Positions 51,955-60,921 of a DNA stretch of 64,000 nucleotides are shown piece by piece. The notes under the pieces are model-generated. The model had not been told where the DNA came from, searched no databases, and saw only the letters and a program-made list of their open reading frames with translations. The translations under genes and the position numbers were made by a program. The DNA lies in NCBI RefSeq assembly GCF_000814475.1, contig NZ_JSVC01000001.1, forward strand, positions 62,001 to 126,000, written 5' to 3'. The stretch is from Flavihumibacter solisilvae (GTDB lineage: Bacteria; Bacteroidota; Bacteroidia; Chitinophagales; Chitinophagaceae). Position 1 is the stretch's first letter. Each line of letters begins with the position of its first letter.

Positions 51955-53225
51955 TATAATCCGGTCGCTACTGTGTGGATGCCTCTTTGTTCGGTAAGTG
52001 TGCGGCGAAGCTGCATGTCACGGAAGATCCCAAGCGGATGCAATGCGCCACCAGAGCGGAGCCGCGCTTCAGCAAGTAGTGGTCTGCAGTCGGTGCGAAA
52101 AGCGTCCTGTAAGATCTCCTGGGCTTTTACAACGTCATTTTCCTGCTGGGCATGGTAAAGGGATTGCCTGTCAACCAGCAGTGCCTGTGCATAAGCGAGA
52201 AGAATTGCTTCCACAGACTGCAGCAGGTCTTCGAGTGGATCTTTTACATTATGGCTGGCATCGATCATCCATGCCAGCTCAAGTGCATGATCCATTTTTC
52301 TTGCGTCCATTCCCTCAACTAGCTCATTGAAGATGAGAAAGAGCTGGTAAGGTTTTATCGAACCGACAGTAAGGTCGTCATCGCCATACTTGCTGTCATT
52401 GAAATGAAAGCCACCGAGCTTACCTTCCATAAGCAGCAATGAGACAATCTGCTCGATATTCGTGTTGGGATGGTGATGGCCCAGGTCGACAAGGGTGTAG
52501 GCTTTGTTGCCAAGTTTGGAAGCGAGCAGGTGCGACTGGCCCCAGTCGCCTACTGTTGTTGAATAAAAGTTCGGTTCGTACGCTTTATACTCCACCAACA
52601 TTTTCCAGTCAGCAGGTAGTGCCGCATAAATCTCCTGCAGGCTTTCAAGTGTGTTCAGAAATGCGCGCCTGAAATTCAGCTGCCCGGGGAAGCATGAACC
52701 GTCTGCAAGCCACACGGTAAGCGTGTTTGAACCCAGGGCTACCCCATGCCTGATGACTTCAATATTATGTTCAATGGCCTGTTTCCTTACGGCCTTGTCT
52801 ACGTGCTGCAGCGAGCCGAATTTATAACTCTGTGCCTGCCCGGGCTGGTCCTGGAAGGTATTTGAGTTCACTGCGTCGAAGCGGATCCCATATTTATCGG
52901 CAAGTGACCTGATTGAATCCGGGTGGTCGGGAATATCCCACGGAATGTGCAGTGAGATTGCGCCGCTACTGCGATTGAGCTGGTGAAGCAATGCCACATC
53001 AAGGATCTTTTCTTCAAGCGTGCCGGGTTCACCAGGTCCAGAAAACCTTCCGAATCGTGTACCCCCGGTACCCAGAGCCCAGCTGGGAATAGCAACCTGG
53101 AACGCAATTAATTTGCTGACGATATCTTCCGCAGCCGGAATATTTTCCCTGAGAAAATCAAACCGTCTTACGTGATCTTTAAGCAGGCTATCGTTATGAG
53201 CCTGGATACTTCCAGATAAAATCAT
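51954..53225 (-). CDS. rhaI: L-rhamnose isomerase, RhaI type
   Basis: This 423-residue TIM-barrel isomerase of the RhaI branch (distinct from E. coli RhaA) has the metal and substrate residues in EYKAYEPNFYSTTVGDWG, LVDLGHHHPNTNIEQI and GFHFNDSKYGDDDL. It converts L-rhamnose to L-rhamnulose in the cytosol. An N-terminal segment contains the substrate-loop WALGTGGTRFGRF. It follows the fused aldolase gene by 22 bp and overlaps the kinase start by one base. Confidence 0.92.
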   Translation of the reverse strand: MILSGSIQAHNDSLLKDHVRRFDFLRENIPAAEDIVSKLIAFQVAIPSWALGTGGTRFGRFSGPGEPGTLEEKILDVALLHQLNRSSGAISLHIPWDIPDHPDSIRSLADKYGIRFDAVNSNTFQDQPGQAQSYKFGSLQHVDKAVRKQAIEHNIEVIRHGVALGSNTLTVWLADGSCFPGQLNFRRAFLNTLESLQEIYAALPADWKMLVEYKAYEPNFYSTTVGDWGQSHLLASKLGNKAYTLVDLGHHHPNTNIEQIVSLLLMEGKLGGFHFNDSKYGDDDLTVGSIKPYQLFLIFNELVEGMDARKMDHALELAWMIDASHNVKDPLEDLLQSVEAILLAYAQALLVDRQSLYHAQQENDVVKAQEILQDAFRTDCRPLLAEARLRSGGALHPLGIFRDMQLRRTLTEQRGIHTVATGL

Positions 53226-53247
53226 AGGATAAATTTATGATTTTGCA

Positions 53248-55362
53248 TCAGCGTACAAATGCCATTGCTACGCCGCCATCAACGTTCAGGACGTTTCCGG
53301 TTGATTTATTTAATAAGCCACCTACAAACACAAAGCAGGCATTGGCAATATCATCGGGTTCGATGATCGCGTTGAGGAGTGTCCTTCCCGCATAATATGC
53401 AGGCAGTTCTTCCACGGTCACGCCATAAGCTTTTGCCCGTCCAGCCGCCCATTCACCCTCCCAGATCTTACTGTTAAGGATCACTGCATCAGGATTAACG
53501 ACATTCACACGAATGTGGTCTTTGCCAAGTTCGGCAGCATTGAGCCTGCTGAGGTGTAGCTGCGCACTCTTTGCGGATCCATAAGCGGCATTGTTGGGAC
53601 CACTTACCAGGGCATTCTTGCTGACAATGTTCAGGATGTCGCCGCCGGTCTGTTGTTTCCGTAAAATTTCAACTGCCTTCTGGGTTACGAGGAATTGTCC
53701 TTTCACCAGGACATCATACAGAATATCCCAATCCGCCTCTGTATGTTCTTCCAGCGGTTTTGAAATGGATAGTCCTGCACAATTCACGACGATATCCAGT
53801 CCGCCAAAAGCCAGGCAGGATTTGTCCACCAGCGATAGTAAGCTGTTTTTATCTGTAACATCAAGGAAACCCGCAATTATATTGTCCCTGCCGAACTGTG
53901 AGATAAACGCCTGCTCAGCGCTTTCAAGCCTTTCAGCATCATTGTCATTCAAAACAATGCAGGCGCCTTCATCCGCAAATTTTTTGGCGATAGCCTTGCC
54001 GATTCCACCGGCACTGCCCGTGATAAGCGCAACTTTTCCACTCAAAGGTTTCGGCTTTGGCATCCGTTGCAACTTCGCTTCTTCCAGAAGCCAGTATTCA
54101 ATATTGAATGCTTCCTGTCGTGGAAGGGAAGTGTATGTTGAAATGGCCTCTGCACCCCGCATGACATTGATAGCATTCGTATAAAACTCAGCTGCCACCC
54201 TTGCTGTTTGCTTGTCTTTTGCAAAAGTGAACATACCAATGCCGGGATAGAGTATGACAACCGGATTGGGATCCCGCATCGGCGGACTGTCCGCATGCCT
54301 GCATGAGTTATAATATTCTGTGTATTGAGCGCGGTATAAATCGAACTGGCCGGCAATTCTATTCCTTATAGCGACAGCGTCTGAAAGGTCATCACCTGGT
54401 TGCAGGTCAAGGATCAGCGGGGCGATCTTAGTGCGGAGGAAGTGATCGGGGCAACTCGTTCCCATTGGCGCCAGGCGCTGCAGGTCGTTTGAGTTAATGA
54501 ATTCCAGTACCCTTTCGTTATCCGTGAAGTGACCGATCATGTGCTGCACGGACGAACATAATCCCCGAAGTACCGGTGCAACTGCTGCTGCCTGTTTCCA
54601 TCGATAGGGCTCTTCAGTAGCGGGTAAATGTTGCCCTCCGAATGCTGGCTTCCGGGAATTGTCCTCAATATAACCTGCACATCGTTCGATAACCTCGAGC
54701 GTATTGAGGTAACATTCATAAGCCGTGTCGCCCCAGGTAAAGAGACCATGTGATCCCAGCATGATTCCCCTTATTCCGGGATTTTCTTCCAGGCATTGGC
54801 GAAGCCTGAGCCCGAGGTCAAAACCAGGGCGTTGCCAGTCTACCCAGCCGATTGTTCCACCAAACAGTTCCCTGGTTATGGCTTTGCCGTCTTTTGAAGC
54901 GGCAATAGCAATGGCCGCATCAGGGTGTAAGTGATCTATATGGTTAAAGGGGAGGAATCCATGTAATGGCGTATCAATAGATGGAGCTTTGGACTCAAGG
55001 TCATAAATGCAATGCTGGAAGAGACCGACCATTTCATCCTCATGTTCAATACCACGATAGACCTTTTCCAGGCTATGGAGCCTGTTCATGTATAATGCAG
55101 CAAGTCCATTCCGTTTCATGGTACCCAGGTCGCCGCCTGAACCTTTTACATACATCACCTGTGTTAAACTGCCGCTAAGCGGATCCGTCGCCATCAGCTT
55201 GCAGGATGTATTTCCCCCGCCATAATTTGTAAGACGAAGATCTTGCCCGAGCAGGTTCGAACGGTAAACGAGGAGGCCCACCTCATCTCCTTCCAGGCCA
55301 GCCGCCATTTTCTCATCCCACAGGTAGCTAACGTGTTTAAATTCTTGTGTTTGAACGGGCAT
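53248..55362 (-). CDS. rhaEW: Bifunctional rhamnulose-1-phosphate aldolase / short-chain dehydrogenase
   Basis: This 704-residue fusion has a class II aldolase-like N-terminal half (about 1-425): DHLHPDAAIAIA and GSHGLFTWGD give metal-binding histidines, with STPLHGFLPFNHI-type loops. The short-chain dehydrogenase half starts at GKVALITGSAGGIGKAIA (about 429) and has NCAGLSISKP and the catalytic Tyr-x-x-x-Lys in AAYGSAKSA. The first cleaves L-rhamnulose-1-phosphate to dihydroxyacetone phosphate and L-lactaldehyde; the second oxidises lactaldehyde. This architecture is known as RhaEW. It follows the transporter gene by 21 bp. Confidence 0.92.
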   Translation of the reverse strand: MPVQTQEFKHVSYLWDEKMAAGLEGDEVGLLVYRSNLLGQDLRLTNYGGGNTSCKLMATDPLSGSLTQVMYVKGSGGDLGTMKRNGLAALYMNRLHSLEKVYRGIEHEDEMVGLFQHCIYDLESKAPSIDTPLHGFLPFNHIDHLHPDAAIAIAASKDGKAITRELFGGTIGWVDWQRPGFDLGLRLRQCLEENPGIRGIMLGSHGLFTWGDTAYECYLNTLEVIERCAGYIEDNSRKPAFGGQHLPATEEPYRWKQAAAVAPVLRGLCSSVQHMIGHFTDNERVLEFINSNDLQRLAPMGTSCPDHFLRTKIAPLILDLQPGDDLSDAVAIRNRIAGQFDLYRAQYTEYYNSCRHADSPPMRDPNPVVILYPGIGMFTFAKDKQTARVAAEFYTNAINVMRGAEAISTYTSLPRQEAFNIEYWLLEEAKLQRMPKPKPLSGKVALITGSAGGIGKAIAKKFADEGACIVLNDNDAERLESAEQAFISQFGRDNIIAGFLDVTDKNSLLSLVDKSCLAFGGLDIVVNCAGLSISKPLEEHTEADWDILYDVLVKGQFLVTQKAVEILRKQQTGGDILNIVSKNALVSGPNNAAYGSAKSAQLHLSRLNAAELGKDHIRVNVVNPDAVILNSKIWEGEWAAGRAKAYGVTVEELPAYYAGRTLLNAIIEPDDIANACFVFVGGLLNKSTGNVLNVDGGVAMAFVR

Positions 55363-55383
55363 ATCAGTTGCTTTTTCGTGAAA

Positions 55384-56439
55384 CTATTGAATCAGTGAAT
55401 TACCATAACCTACCAGTATAACCGAAAAAATTATAACGGTAATTCCTGCTATGATTGTAAACAATGTTTTTTTGCTAACGCCTTTCCATTCTTTGAGAGT
55501 CAGTCCCCACATGGTGGAGACCAGGATGATAAATGACATATGCAGGATCCATGAACTGGCACCATTGCCGAGTTTACTTTCACCCATCCCGTAAAAGAAG
55601 AATTGCATGAACCAGGTTGCACCTGCCAGTGCAGCAAAGAGGTAATTGGAAAATAACGGTGTTGACTTATTGGAATAATCGCCAAAGGACCGGTTGCGGA
55701 TATTCAAAAGCAGGCACCAGATGAAATTGGTTGTGAGGCCACCCCAGAGAATAACCACGAAGATGACATTATTCTGAAAAAGTGGGTTGGTACCTCTCGC
55801 CACGGCTTCCACCGCCATTGGCTTGCCCGCTTCTATGCCAAAATTGAAACACGCGCTAAGAATACCTGAGATAGTAGCGACCACCAATCCTTTTTTAAGG
55901 GTGAACTCGCTGATGCTTTTCTTCTTCATTTCATCGCTCAGTTCTTTTTCCTTGCGCATTCCGGCCTTTCCGCAAATTGCTATGCCAACGAGGCAGAGTA
56001 ATACCCCAAGAAGGATGATGCGACCTCCGGTGGATGCCATCATATGAGTAAAACGGACCCCTTCAGCGCGGGTCAAATCGCGATAAACAGAAGGAACGAG
56101 GGCGCCAAAGGCAGAAGTGAAACCAAGGGCCACAGACATTCCCAATGACATTCCGAGGTAACGCATTGACAAGCCGAAGGTTAATCCGCCAATTCCCCAA
56201 AGCAGTCCCATCAAGTAAGTCCAGCCCAGGGTAGATACATCAGCGGAAGTGATGATCGACATATAATTGGGGATCGTCAGCCAGGCGGACAGAAAAGGTA
56301 CGATCAGCCAGGAGAAGAAACCCCCTACTATCCAATAACTTTCCCAGGACCAGCCTTTTACTTTTTTATAAGGCAGATAAAAACTCCCGGAGGCAAATCC
56401 ACCGATGAAATGAAATATGATTCCCATTATGGCCTGCAT
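55384..56439 (-). CDS. rhaT: L-rhamnose/proton symporter
   Basis: This 351-residue inner-membrane protein has ten predicted helices of the RhaT (DMT superfamily) type. Opening GIIFHFIGGFASGSFYLPYKKVKGWSWE, GFFSWLIVPFLSAWLTIPN and LTFGLSMRYLGMSLGMSVALGF are diagnostic for RhaT. It imports L-rhamnose liberated by the GH78 enzyme. It lies 65 bp downstream of the GH78 gene, which leaves room for a secondary promoter. Confidence 0.96.
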   Translation of the reverse strand: MQAIMGIIFHFIGGFASGSFYLPYKKVKGWSWESYWIVGGFFSWLIVPFLSAWLTIPNYMSIITSADVSTLGWTYLMGLLWGIGGLTFGLSMRYLGMSLGMSVALGFTSAFGALVPSVYRDLTRAEGVRFTHMMASTGGRIILLGVLLCLVGIAICGKAGMRKEKELSDEMKKKSISEFTLKKGLVVATISGILSACFNFGIEAGKPMAVEAVARGTNPLFQNNVIFVVILWGGLTTNFIWCLLLNIRNRSFGDYSNKSTPLFSNYLFAALAGATWFMQFFFYGMGESKLGNGASSWILHMSFIILVSTMWGLTLKEWKGVSKKTLFTIIAGITVIIFSVILVGYGNSLIQ

Positions 56440-56504
56440 ACCTGCAATTTAATTTGTGATGATTATTTAACTATGATGCACTGTCATGTGTTTTTAATCA
56501 CACA

Positions 56505-58904
56505 TTACCTGATCTGTTTCAATAAATTATTCCCGCTTTTTAAGGGGTATTCTTTCCCGTTCCAGACGAACGTACCTGAGGTTCCTCCGGGTAGTTTAAT
56601 GTCAGCGTTCACTGATCCATTTTTTCCTATTTCGTAACTCACTTCGATTGTTCCTTTTGGATGCGGCATTTTTCCAGTCAGCCTGGAAAGTTTCCCCGGA
56701 TGAGGTGCTATCCTGATCCTGTTGAATCCGGGTGCATCTGAATCAATACCCAGCACAATCCTGAAGAATTCTATGTTTGGACTTGACCCCCATGCATGGC
56801 AATCGGATCTTGACTTGTATATGTCACTCATCTCTGCCCATGTTGTCATACCATACTTCAGATTTTCTTCCCAGATATCGAGCCTTTCGAGATACAAGTT
56901 TCCAAAACCGGCCCTGCAAAGTGCCTGGTTAACGTAATACAGGAAGTAAATAGTTGCCTTCGAAAGCGAAGCATCATTCATGAGTTTGTTGGCAACGGAC
57001 TTCGTTTCTGCCGCTGTTGTAACCCCAGTCAGTATAGCGAGTGTATTTACATGTTGCGAATACGTGTCTTTGTTACGGCTATCTGAAAACATATTTTTTG
57101 CAGCATCCCAATACGTACTGCGGATAGTTCTTTTTAGTGCATTAGCCTTACTGCTGTAATGTTCCGCCATGCCTTTCATGCCAAGGCCGGCTTCCAATCT
57201 GGCAGCGAGTTGGAATGCCCAGAGTAACTGAAGGTCAACTGCAGCGGAGCAGCCATCTTTCCCTTTGGGCGCCATTCCGCTTTCCCAGCCTGTTTCGCTG
57301 GTCCAATCGGTAAATACCCAGTAGGGTGGGTTTTTCAATCTGCCGTCCACCTGTTGGATTTTTTCAAAAAAGGAAAGCACCTGCCTGATACCCGGGAGCA
57401 TAGAGCGAATAAATGCTTCATCATTACGATACATCCAGTAATCATGTATCATGCCTATCCACCAGAAGGAAAAAGTCGGTATTTGTTGAGCATTGCGCGT
57501 AGGGTAGCGACTGAGGGTTATACCTTCTGCCATCCGGGACCAGTCCAGTTGTTCTATTGCATTCCGCATGAGCCGGTCATCCCCACTGTTATATAAAGAG
57601 ACGAGGGCCTGGATGCGGGTATCGCCGAGGTATTGCAACTGTTCATAATAGGGGCAATCCATATATGTTTCAACTGCGCATAATCTTGCAGTTCGCCAGC
57701 CGGTCTCAAGAATCCTGTCATGCAGTTCGTTTCCCGAACTGAAACTGGCATTGAACCTGAAGGGATAGCCGGTAAATACATTGAAGAGAGAATCAATCCG
57801 GATACCCTGTGTTGCGGTTTCAATTTCCAGCTGCACGTAACGAAAAGTCCTCCAAGCCAATGGGACGAATGATTGCGACTGCGAACCATCCGAGATGCAG
57901 AGATCCTTCACTCCCACCATTCGTTTCCCCTCAACTTCATTCCTGTCACCCTTTGCGATATGCTCTTTCCATTTTGTGCTATCCTTTTCCGGTACGTATA
58001 GTGCTTCTGCATAGGTAAGCGTGAGTTTCGCATCCTTCCCCCCCTGGAAATGCAGGTTTGGATAAGCGTTGGTCAGGAAACCCTGGTCGAATATTAGTGA
58101 GGCTTTCGTGTTTGCTGGAATTTCGAGCGGAGACCTGCCTTCAACGAACCCTTCTGTAGAACGGATATTAACTGATTTTCTAACCGCATTAAACTTTTGA
58201 CTTTTCAATTCCATTTGAGGAAGGGCTGAAGGTACCAGCATCCAGCCATCGGCATAGGAAAAAACATTTTTAGGGAGGCCCTTGTATCCGGCCTCGGCAT
58301 CCTGCCAGTGACTATCATCAAAATTGCCACTCATCCAGCCTTTGGGTGAACGACTGTTTTCGACCCTATCGCCCGGACCAGCAACATAGTAGGCGTAAAT
58401 GAGATCGGGTGTAAGGGGACTGTATCCTTTGTCTACCGTTGCTTTCCAGGTCGCGTTCGTATTGCACACGGCCTCGGTCGCGCTATTGCCCTGGAGAATA
58501 AATCCAGGCTGAAAAGTAATCTGGGCTTCCGGCGCCCTGGATGCGAAATACCAGACCGTTGCAGATAACGTATTATTCCCTTCTTTCAGCAATGGGGCGA
58601 GATCTACTGTTTCAAAATTCCAATGATACAGGTCTCCGCGGGCGGGTCCCAGTGAAACCAGCTTTCCATTTACATACAATTTGTAACGGTTATCGGCGGA
58701 AACATGAACAATAAAGGTCGAGGGACGCTTTTCCAGCCTGAACGACTTCCTGAAATGAAATACGCCGTAATCATTTCGCGAAACGTCCTTTGGCGTTATC
58801 CAGTTAGCATCCCATTGCCTGTTCAGGATGGAATCAGCTGGTTTTTGTGCAACTGCGCAGATTGTACAGCAGAGGAAAAAAGTGACCAGGTTAATTTTAT
58901 ACAT
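56505..58904 (-). CDS. Secreted GH78 alpha-L-rhamnosidase
   Basis: This 799-residue protein starts at the ATG at 58904 (MYKINLVTFFLCCTICAVAQ, signal peptide); an upstream frame adds 11 residues. Residues 25-175 form a carbohydrate-binding beta-sandwich (YGVFHFRKSFRL, YKLYVNGKLVSLGPARGD), then further beta domains and an alpha/alpha toroid. The GH78 catalytic motif is present as DCPYYEQLQYLGD (general acid Glu and flanking Asp). The C-terminal HAWGSSPNIEFFRIVLGI motif precedes the final beta domain. It releases terminal L-rhamnose from plant glycans. First gene of the rhamnose operon and divergent from GntR. Confidence 0.93.
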   Translation of the reverse strand: MYKINLVTFFLCCTICAVAQKPADSILNRQWDANWITPKDVSRNDYGVFHFRKSFRLEKRPSTFIVHVSADNRYKLYVNGKLVSLGPARGDLYHWNFETVDLAPLLKEGNNTLSATVWYFASRAPEAQITFQPGFILQGNSATEAVCNTNATWKATVDKGYSPLTPDLIYAYYVAGPGDRVENSRSPKGWMSGNFDDSHWQDAEAGYKGLPKNVFSYADGWMLVPSALPQMELKSQKFNAVRKSVNIRSTEGFVEGRSPLEIPANTKASLIFDQGFLTNAYPNLHFQGGKDAKLTLTYAEALYVPEKDSTKWKEHIAKGDRNEVEGKRMVGVKDLCISDGSQSQSFVPLAWRTFRYVQLEIETATQGIRIDSLFNVFTGYPFRFNASFSSGNELHDRILETGWRTARLCAVETYMDCPYYEQLQYLGDTRIQALVSLYNSGDDRLMRNAIEQLDWSRMAEGITLSRYPTRNAQQIPTFSFWWIGMIHDYWMYRNDEAFIRSMLPGIRQVLSFFEKIQQVDGRLKNPPYWVFTDWTSETGWESGMAPKGKDGCSAAVDLQLLWAFQLAARLEAGLGMKGMAEHYSSKANALKRTIRSTYWDAAKNMFSDSRNKDTYSQHVNTLAILTGVTTAAETKSVANKLMNDASLSKATIYFLYYVNQALCRAGFGNLYLERLDIWEENLKYGMTTWAEMSDIYKSRSDCHAWGSSPNIEFFRIVLGIDSDAPGFNRIRIAPHPGKLSRLTGKMPHPKGTIEVSYEIGKNGSVNADIKLPGGTSGTFVWNGKEYPLKSGNNLLKQIR

Positions 58905-58916
58905 ATGGCTTGCAAG

Positions 58917-58941
58917 TGAATAGGTGAATGGAGTCACTTAT
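58917..58941. repeat. Octamer repeats in the rhamnose divergent promoter region
   Basis: TGAATAGG and TGAATGGA are in phase; a further GTCACTTAT segment lies one base out of phase. The site is 13 bases upstream of the GH78 start, within the 167-bp divergent region. Possible part of a regulatory hairpin (TGGAGTCAC/TTA), or an extra member of the octamer family. Confidence 0.45.
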
Positions 58942-59000
58942 CATATTACCCTAATTTAAATAACAAAGGGCTTGGAAGATCGGCAGGAGCGAATTTTACC

Positions 59001-59020
59001 TACAGCACAGTACAGGACAG
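59001..59020. promoter_or_regulatory. Four 5-bp tandem repeats in the rhamnose locus control region
   Basis: TACAG CACAG TACAG GACAG: four consecutive NACAG units, directly followed by TTTG (59021), a possible -33 element for the GntR gene with TATTTTAC 18 bases later. Direct repeats at half-helical-turn spacing beside a promoter are candidate binding sites for the divergent GntR regulator. Inferred from position. Confidence 0.45.
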
Positions 59021-59071
59021 TTTGATTTTATTTGTAATTTCCTATTTTACGATTGCCTGAATGTTTGCCAC

Positions 59072-60091
59072 ATGTCAACTGTTTTTAATATTGAGGATGA
59101 TAAAAAAACTCCGAAGTACATGCAGATCGTACGTTCGGTTACTGATGCGATTCGTGAGGGAAAACTTAAGAAAGGTGATCCCATATTATCCATCAATGAA
59201 CTAAGTGATGAATTCATCTTGTCCCGAGATACCGTGCAGAAGGCGTATATGCATCTGCGCAAACAGGGATATTTAGTATCAGTAAGGGGAAAGGGATTTT
59301 TTATTAATCGTACAGATGTAGCGACTCCTTTCCGCATCCTGCTTTTATTCAACAAGATCAGCAATTATAAAAAGCAGATCTACAATGCATTTGTTCATGC
59401 GATGGGCGAACAGGCGGTGATAGATTTGAAGATCCATCACTCGAACGTCAGGCTGTTTGAGAGCTTTGTGATCAATCATCAATTCGAATACGACTACTAT
59501 GTGATCATGCCGCATTTTTATGATCAGCCGGAAATTGTGGAAGCCATAATAAAAAAGATCCCGGCGGAAAAGCTGATTATTCTCGATAAGGATCTCACAA
59601 ATAACTATAGCAAATACGCCGGAGTTTACCAGGATTTCAAAAACGATATTTACCAGGCGCTTGAGTCAGGACTTGACCTGATTAGAAAATACAACCGGCT
59701 CGTGCTGGTTTATCCTAAAATGGTACCGTATCCACCGGAAATCAAGATCGGGTTCCGGTTCTTTTGTTCACACCACCAGGTTGATTATACTATCATCCCC
59801 GAGCTGGAGGAGGGAATGGATGCGGAGAAAGGAACTGCCTACATCGTAATAGAAGAGACCGACCTTGTTAACCTGATAAAAAATTGCCGGTCACAAAAAC
59901 TTGTGATCGGCAAGGACATTGGGATTATTTCCTATAATGAAACTCCGCTGAAAGAAATTTTGCTTGACGGTATTACGGTAATTTCAACAGATCATGTGAA
60001 AATGGGTGAAAATGCAGCCCGGATGATCCTCGATAAGAAAAGGGAAAAGGTTAAGAACCCTTTTATGCTGATCCGGCGAAACTCCTTGTAA
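59072..60091 (+). CDS. GntR-family regulator of the L-rhamnose locus
   Basis: This 339-residue protein has an N-terminal GntR winged helix (residues 14-80: YMQIVRSVTDAIREGKLKKGD, LSRDTVQKAYMHLRKQGYLVS). A C-terminal domain of about 250 residues looks like a periplasmic-binding-protein fold (RILLLFNKISNYKKQIYNAFVHAM; GIISYNETPLKEIL). This GntR plus sugar-binding architecture is known for Bacteroidota sugar regulators. It is divergent from GH78, so it probably controls the rhamnose operon and itself in response to rhamnose or a phosphorylated intermediate. Confidence 0.9.
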   Translation: MSTVFNIEDDKKTPKYMQIVRSVTDAIREGKLKKGDPILSINELSDEFILSRDTVQKAYMHLRKQGYLVSVRGKGFFINRTDVATPFRILLLFNKISNYKKQIYNAFVHAMGEQAVIDLKIHHSNVRLFESFVINHQFEYDYYVIMPHFYDQPEIVEAIIKKIPAEKLIILDKDLTNNYSKYAGVYQDFKNDIYQALESGLDLIRKYNRLVLVYPKMVPYPPEIKIGFRFFCSHHQVDYTIIPELEEGMDAEKGTAYIVIEETDLVNLIKNCRSQKLVIGKDIGIISYNETPLKEILLDGITVISTDHVKMGENAARMILDKKREKVKNPFMLIRRNSL

Positions 60092-60125
60092 ACTCAGTAA
60101 ATGCCTGCCCACGATAGGTGTCTGG

Positions 60126-60169
60126 AAAGGGCCTGCAAAGGGTCTGCTAAGGGCCTGCAAAGGGCCGGC
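60126..60169. repeat. 11-bp tandem repeat (four units)
   Basis: Four imperfect units: AAAGGGCCTGC, AAAGGGTCTGC, TAAGGGCCTGC and AAAGGGCCGGC, in the 121-bp interval between the convergent GntR and DUF4412 genes. Nothing else is seen in this interval. GC-rich, unlike its neighbours. Confidence 0.9.
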
Positions 60170-60212
60170 TCGTCTTCTCCCTATCTGCATTCTAGCTGCA
60201 GGAAGAAACTGA

Positions 60213-60884
60213 TCACTGACCCGGCATGTTCATTTTTTTGAAACCCGTAACATCAACTGACTTACCATCTTTATGAACTTTGGTCGCTACCAGGGTGGCT
60301 TTTTCTTTCGAGTCCTTTTCCGTTACCTCCATTTTCATCATTACGCCGCTGAGTCCATAGGTGTTGATGGGACTCGAATTGTCCTGGTTGCCCATAATTT
60401 CACCGAAACTTTTCGCAAAGGCCGCACCGTCGATACCCAGGTCTTTTGTAACCCATACCAGGGATTCGGATTTATTGGTTTTGATCAGGTACTGCTCGCA
60501 ATTATAACCGAGGATTTTCTCAGTTTTACCGGTTTTGGTTATGACTGGTTTTTCGCTATCCGGGTTTTCTGTTTTGGACTTCATTTTCTCCTTCATCTTC
60601 TTCAGGTCCATTACCATGTACATTTTTTGGGCAGGCATAATGTTCACAGCTGCCTGGTTTTTCATATCATAGACCATGAAAAAGGCGGACTGTCCGCCCA
60701 TTTCGACGCCGCTGTACTGGTTGTCGGCAAACCACATTGTCATTTCATTCGGACCTGAATTGCTGCTGTTGCTCATCGAATAGGTGATACCTGATTTAAA
60801 GTTGAAATCTTTATACTCCTGGGAAAAACCCGAGCATACAAAGACCACCTGCAATAATGCGAAAAGCAAAAAGGAGCGCTTCAT
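60213..60884 (-). CDS. DUF4412 periplasmic protein
   Basis: This 223-residue protein has a signal peptide (cleavage near GFSQ, residue 22). DUF4412 features are a beta-rich body with MTMWFADNQY, the Met/Lys-rich helix MKKMKEKMKSK-like segment, GKTEKILGYNCEQYLIK and VWVTKDLG. Function unknown; related in fold to lipoprotein-carrier-like proteins. It is transcribed alone or with the MFS gene upstream (37 bp apart). Confidence 0.85.
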   Translation of the reverse strand: MKRSFLLFALLQVVFVCSGFSQEYKDFNFKSGITYSMSNSSNSGPNEMTMWFADNQYSGVEMGGQSAFFMVYDMKNQAAVNIMPAQKMYMVMDLKKMKEKMKSKTENPDSEKPVITKTGKTEKILGYNCEQYLIKTNKSESLVWVTKDLGIDGAAFAKSFGEIMGNQDNSSPINTYGLSGVMMKMEVTEKDSKEKATLVATKVHKDGKSVDVTGFKKMNMPGQ

Positions 60885-60921
60885 AATATGATGTTTTTCA
60901 CAATTTATATAATTCCGGTGA

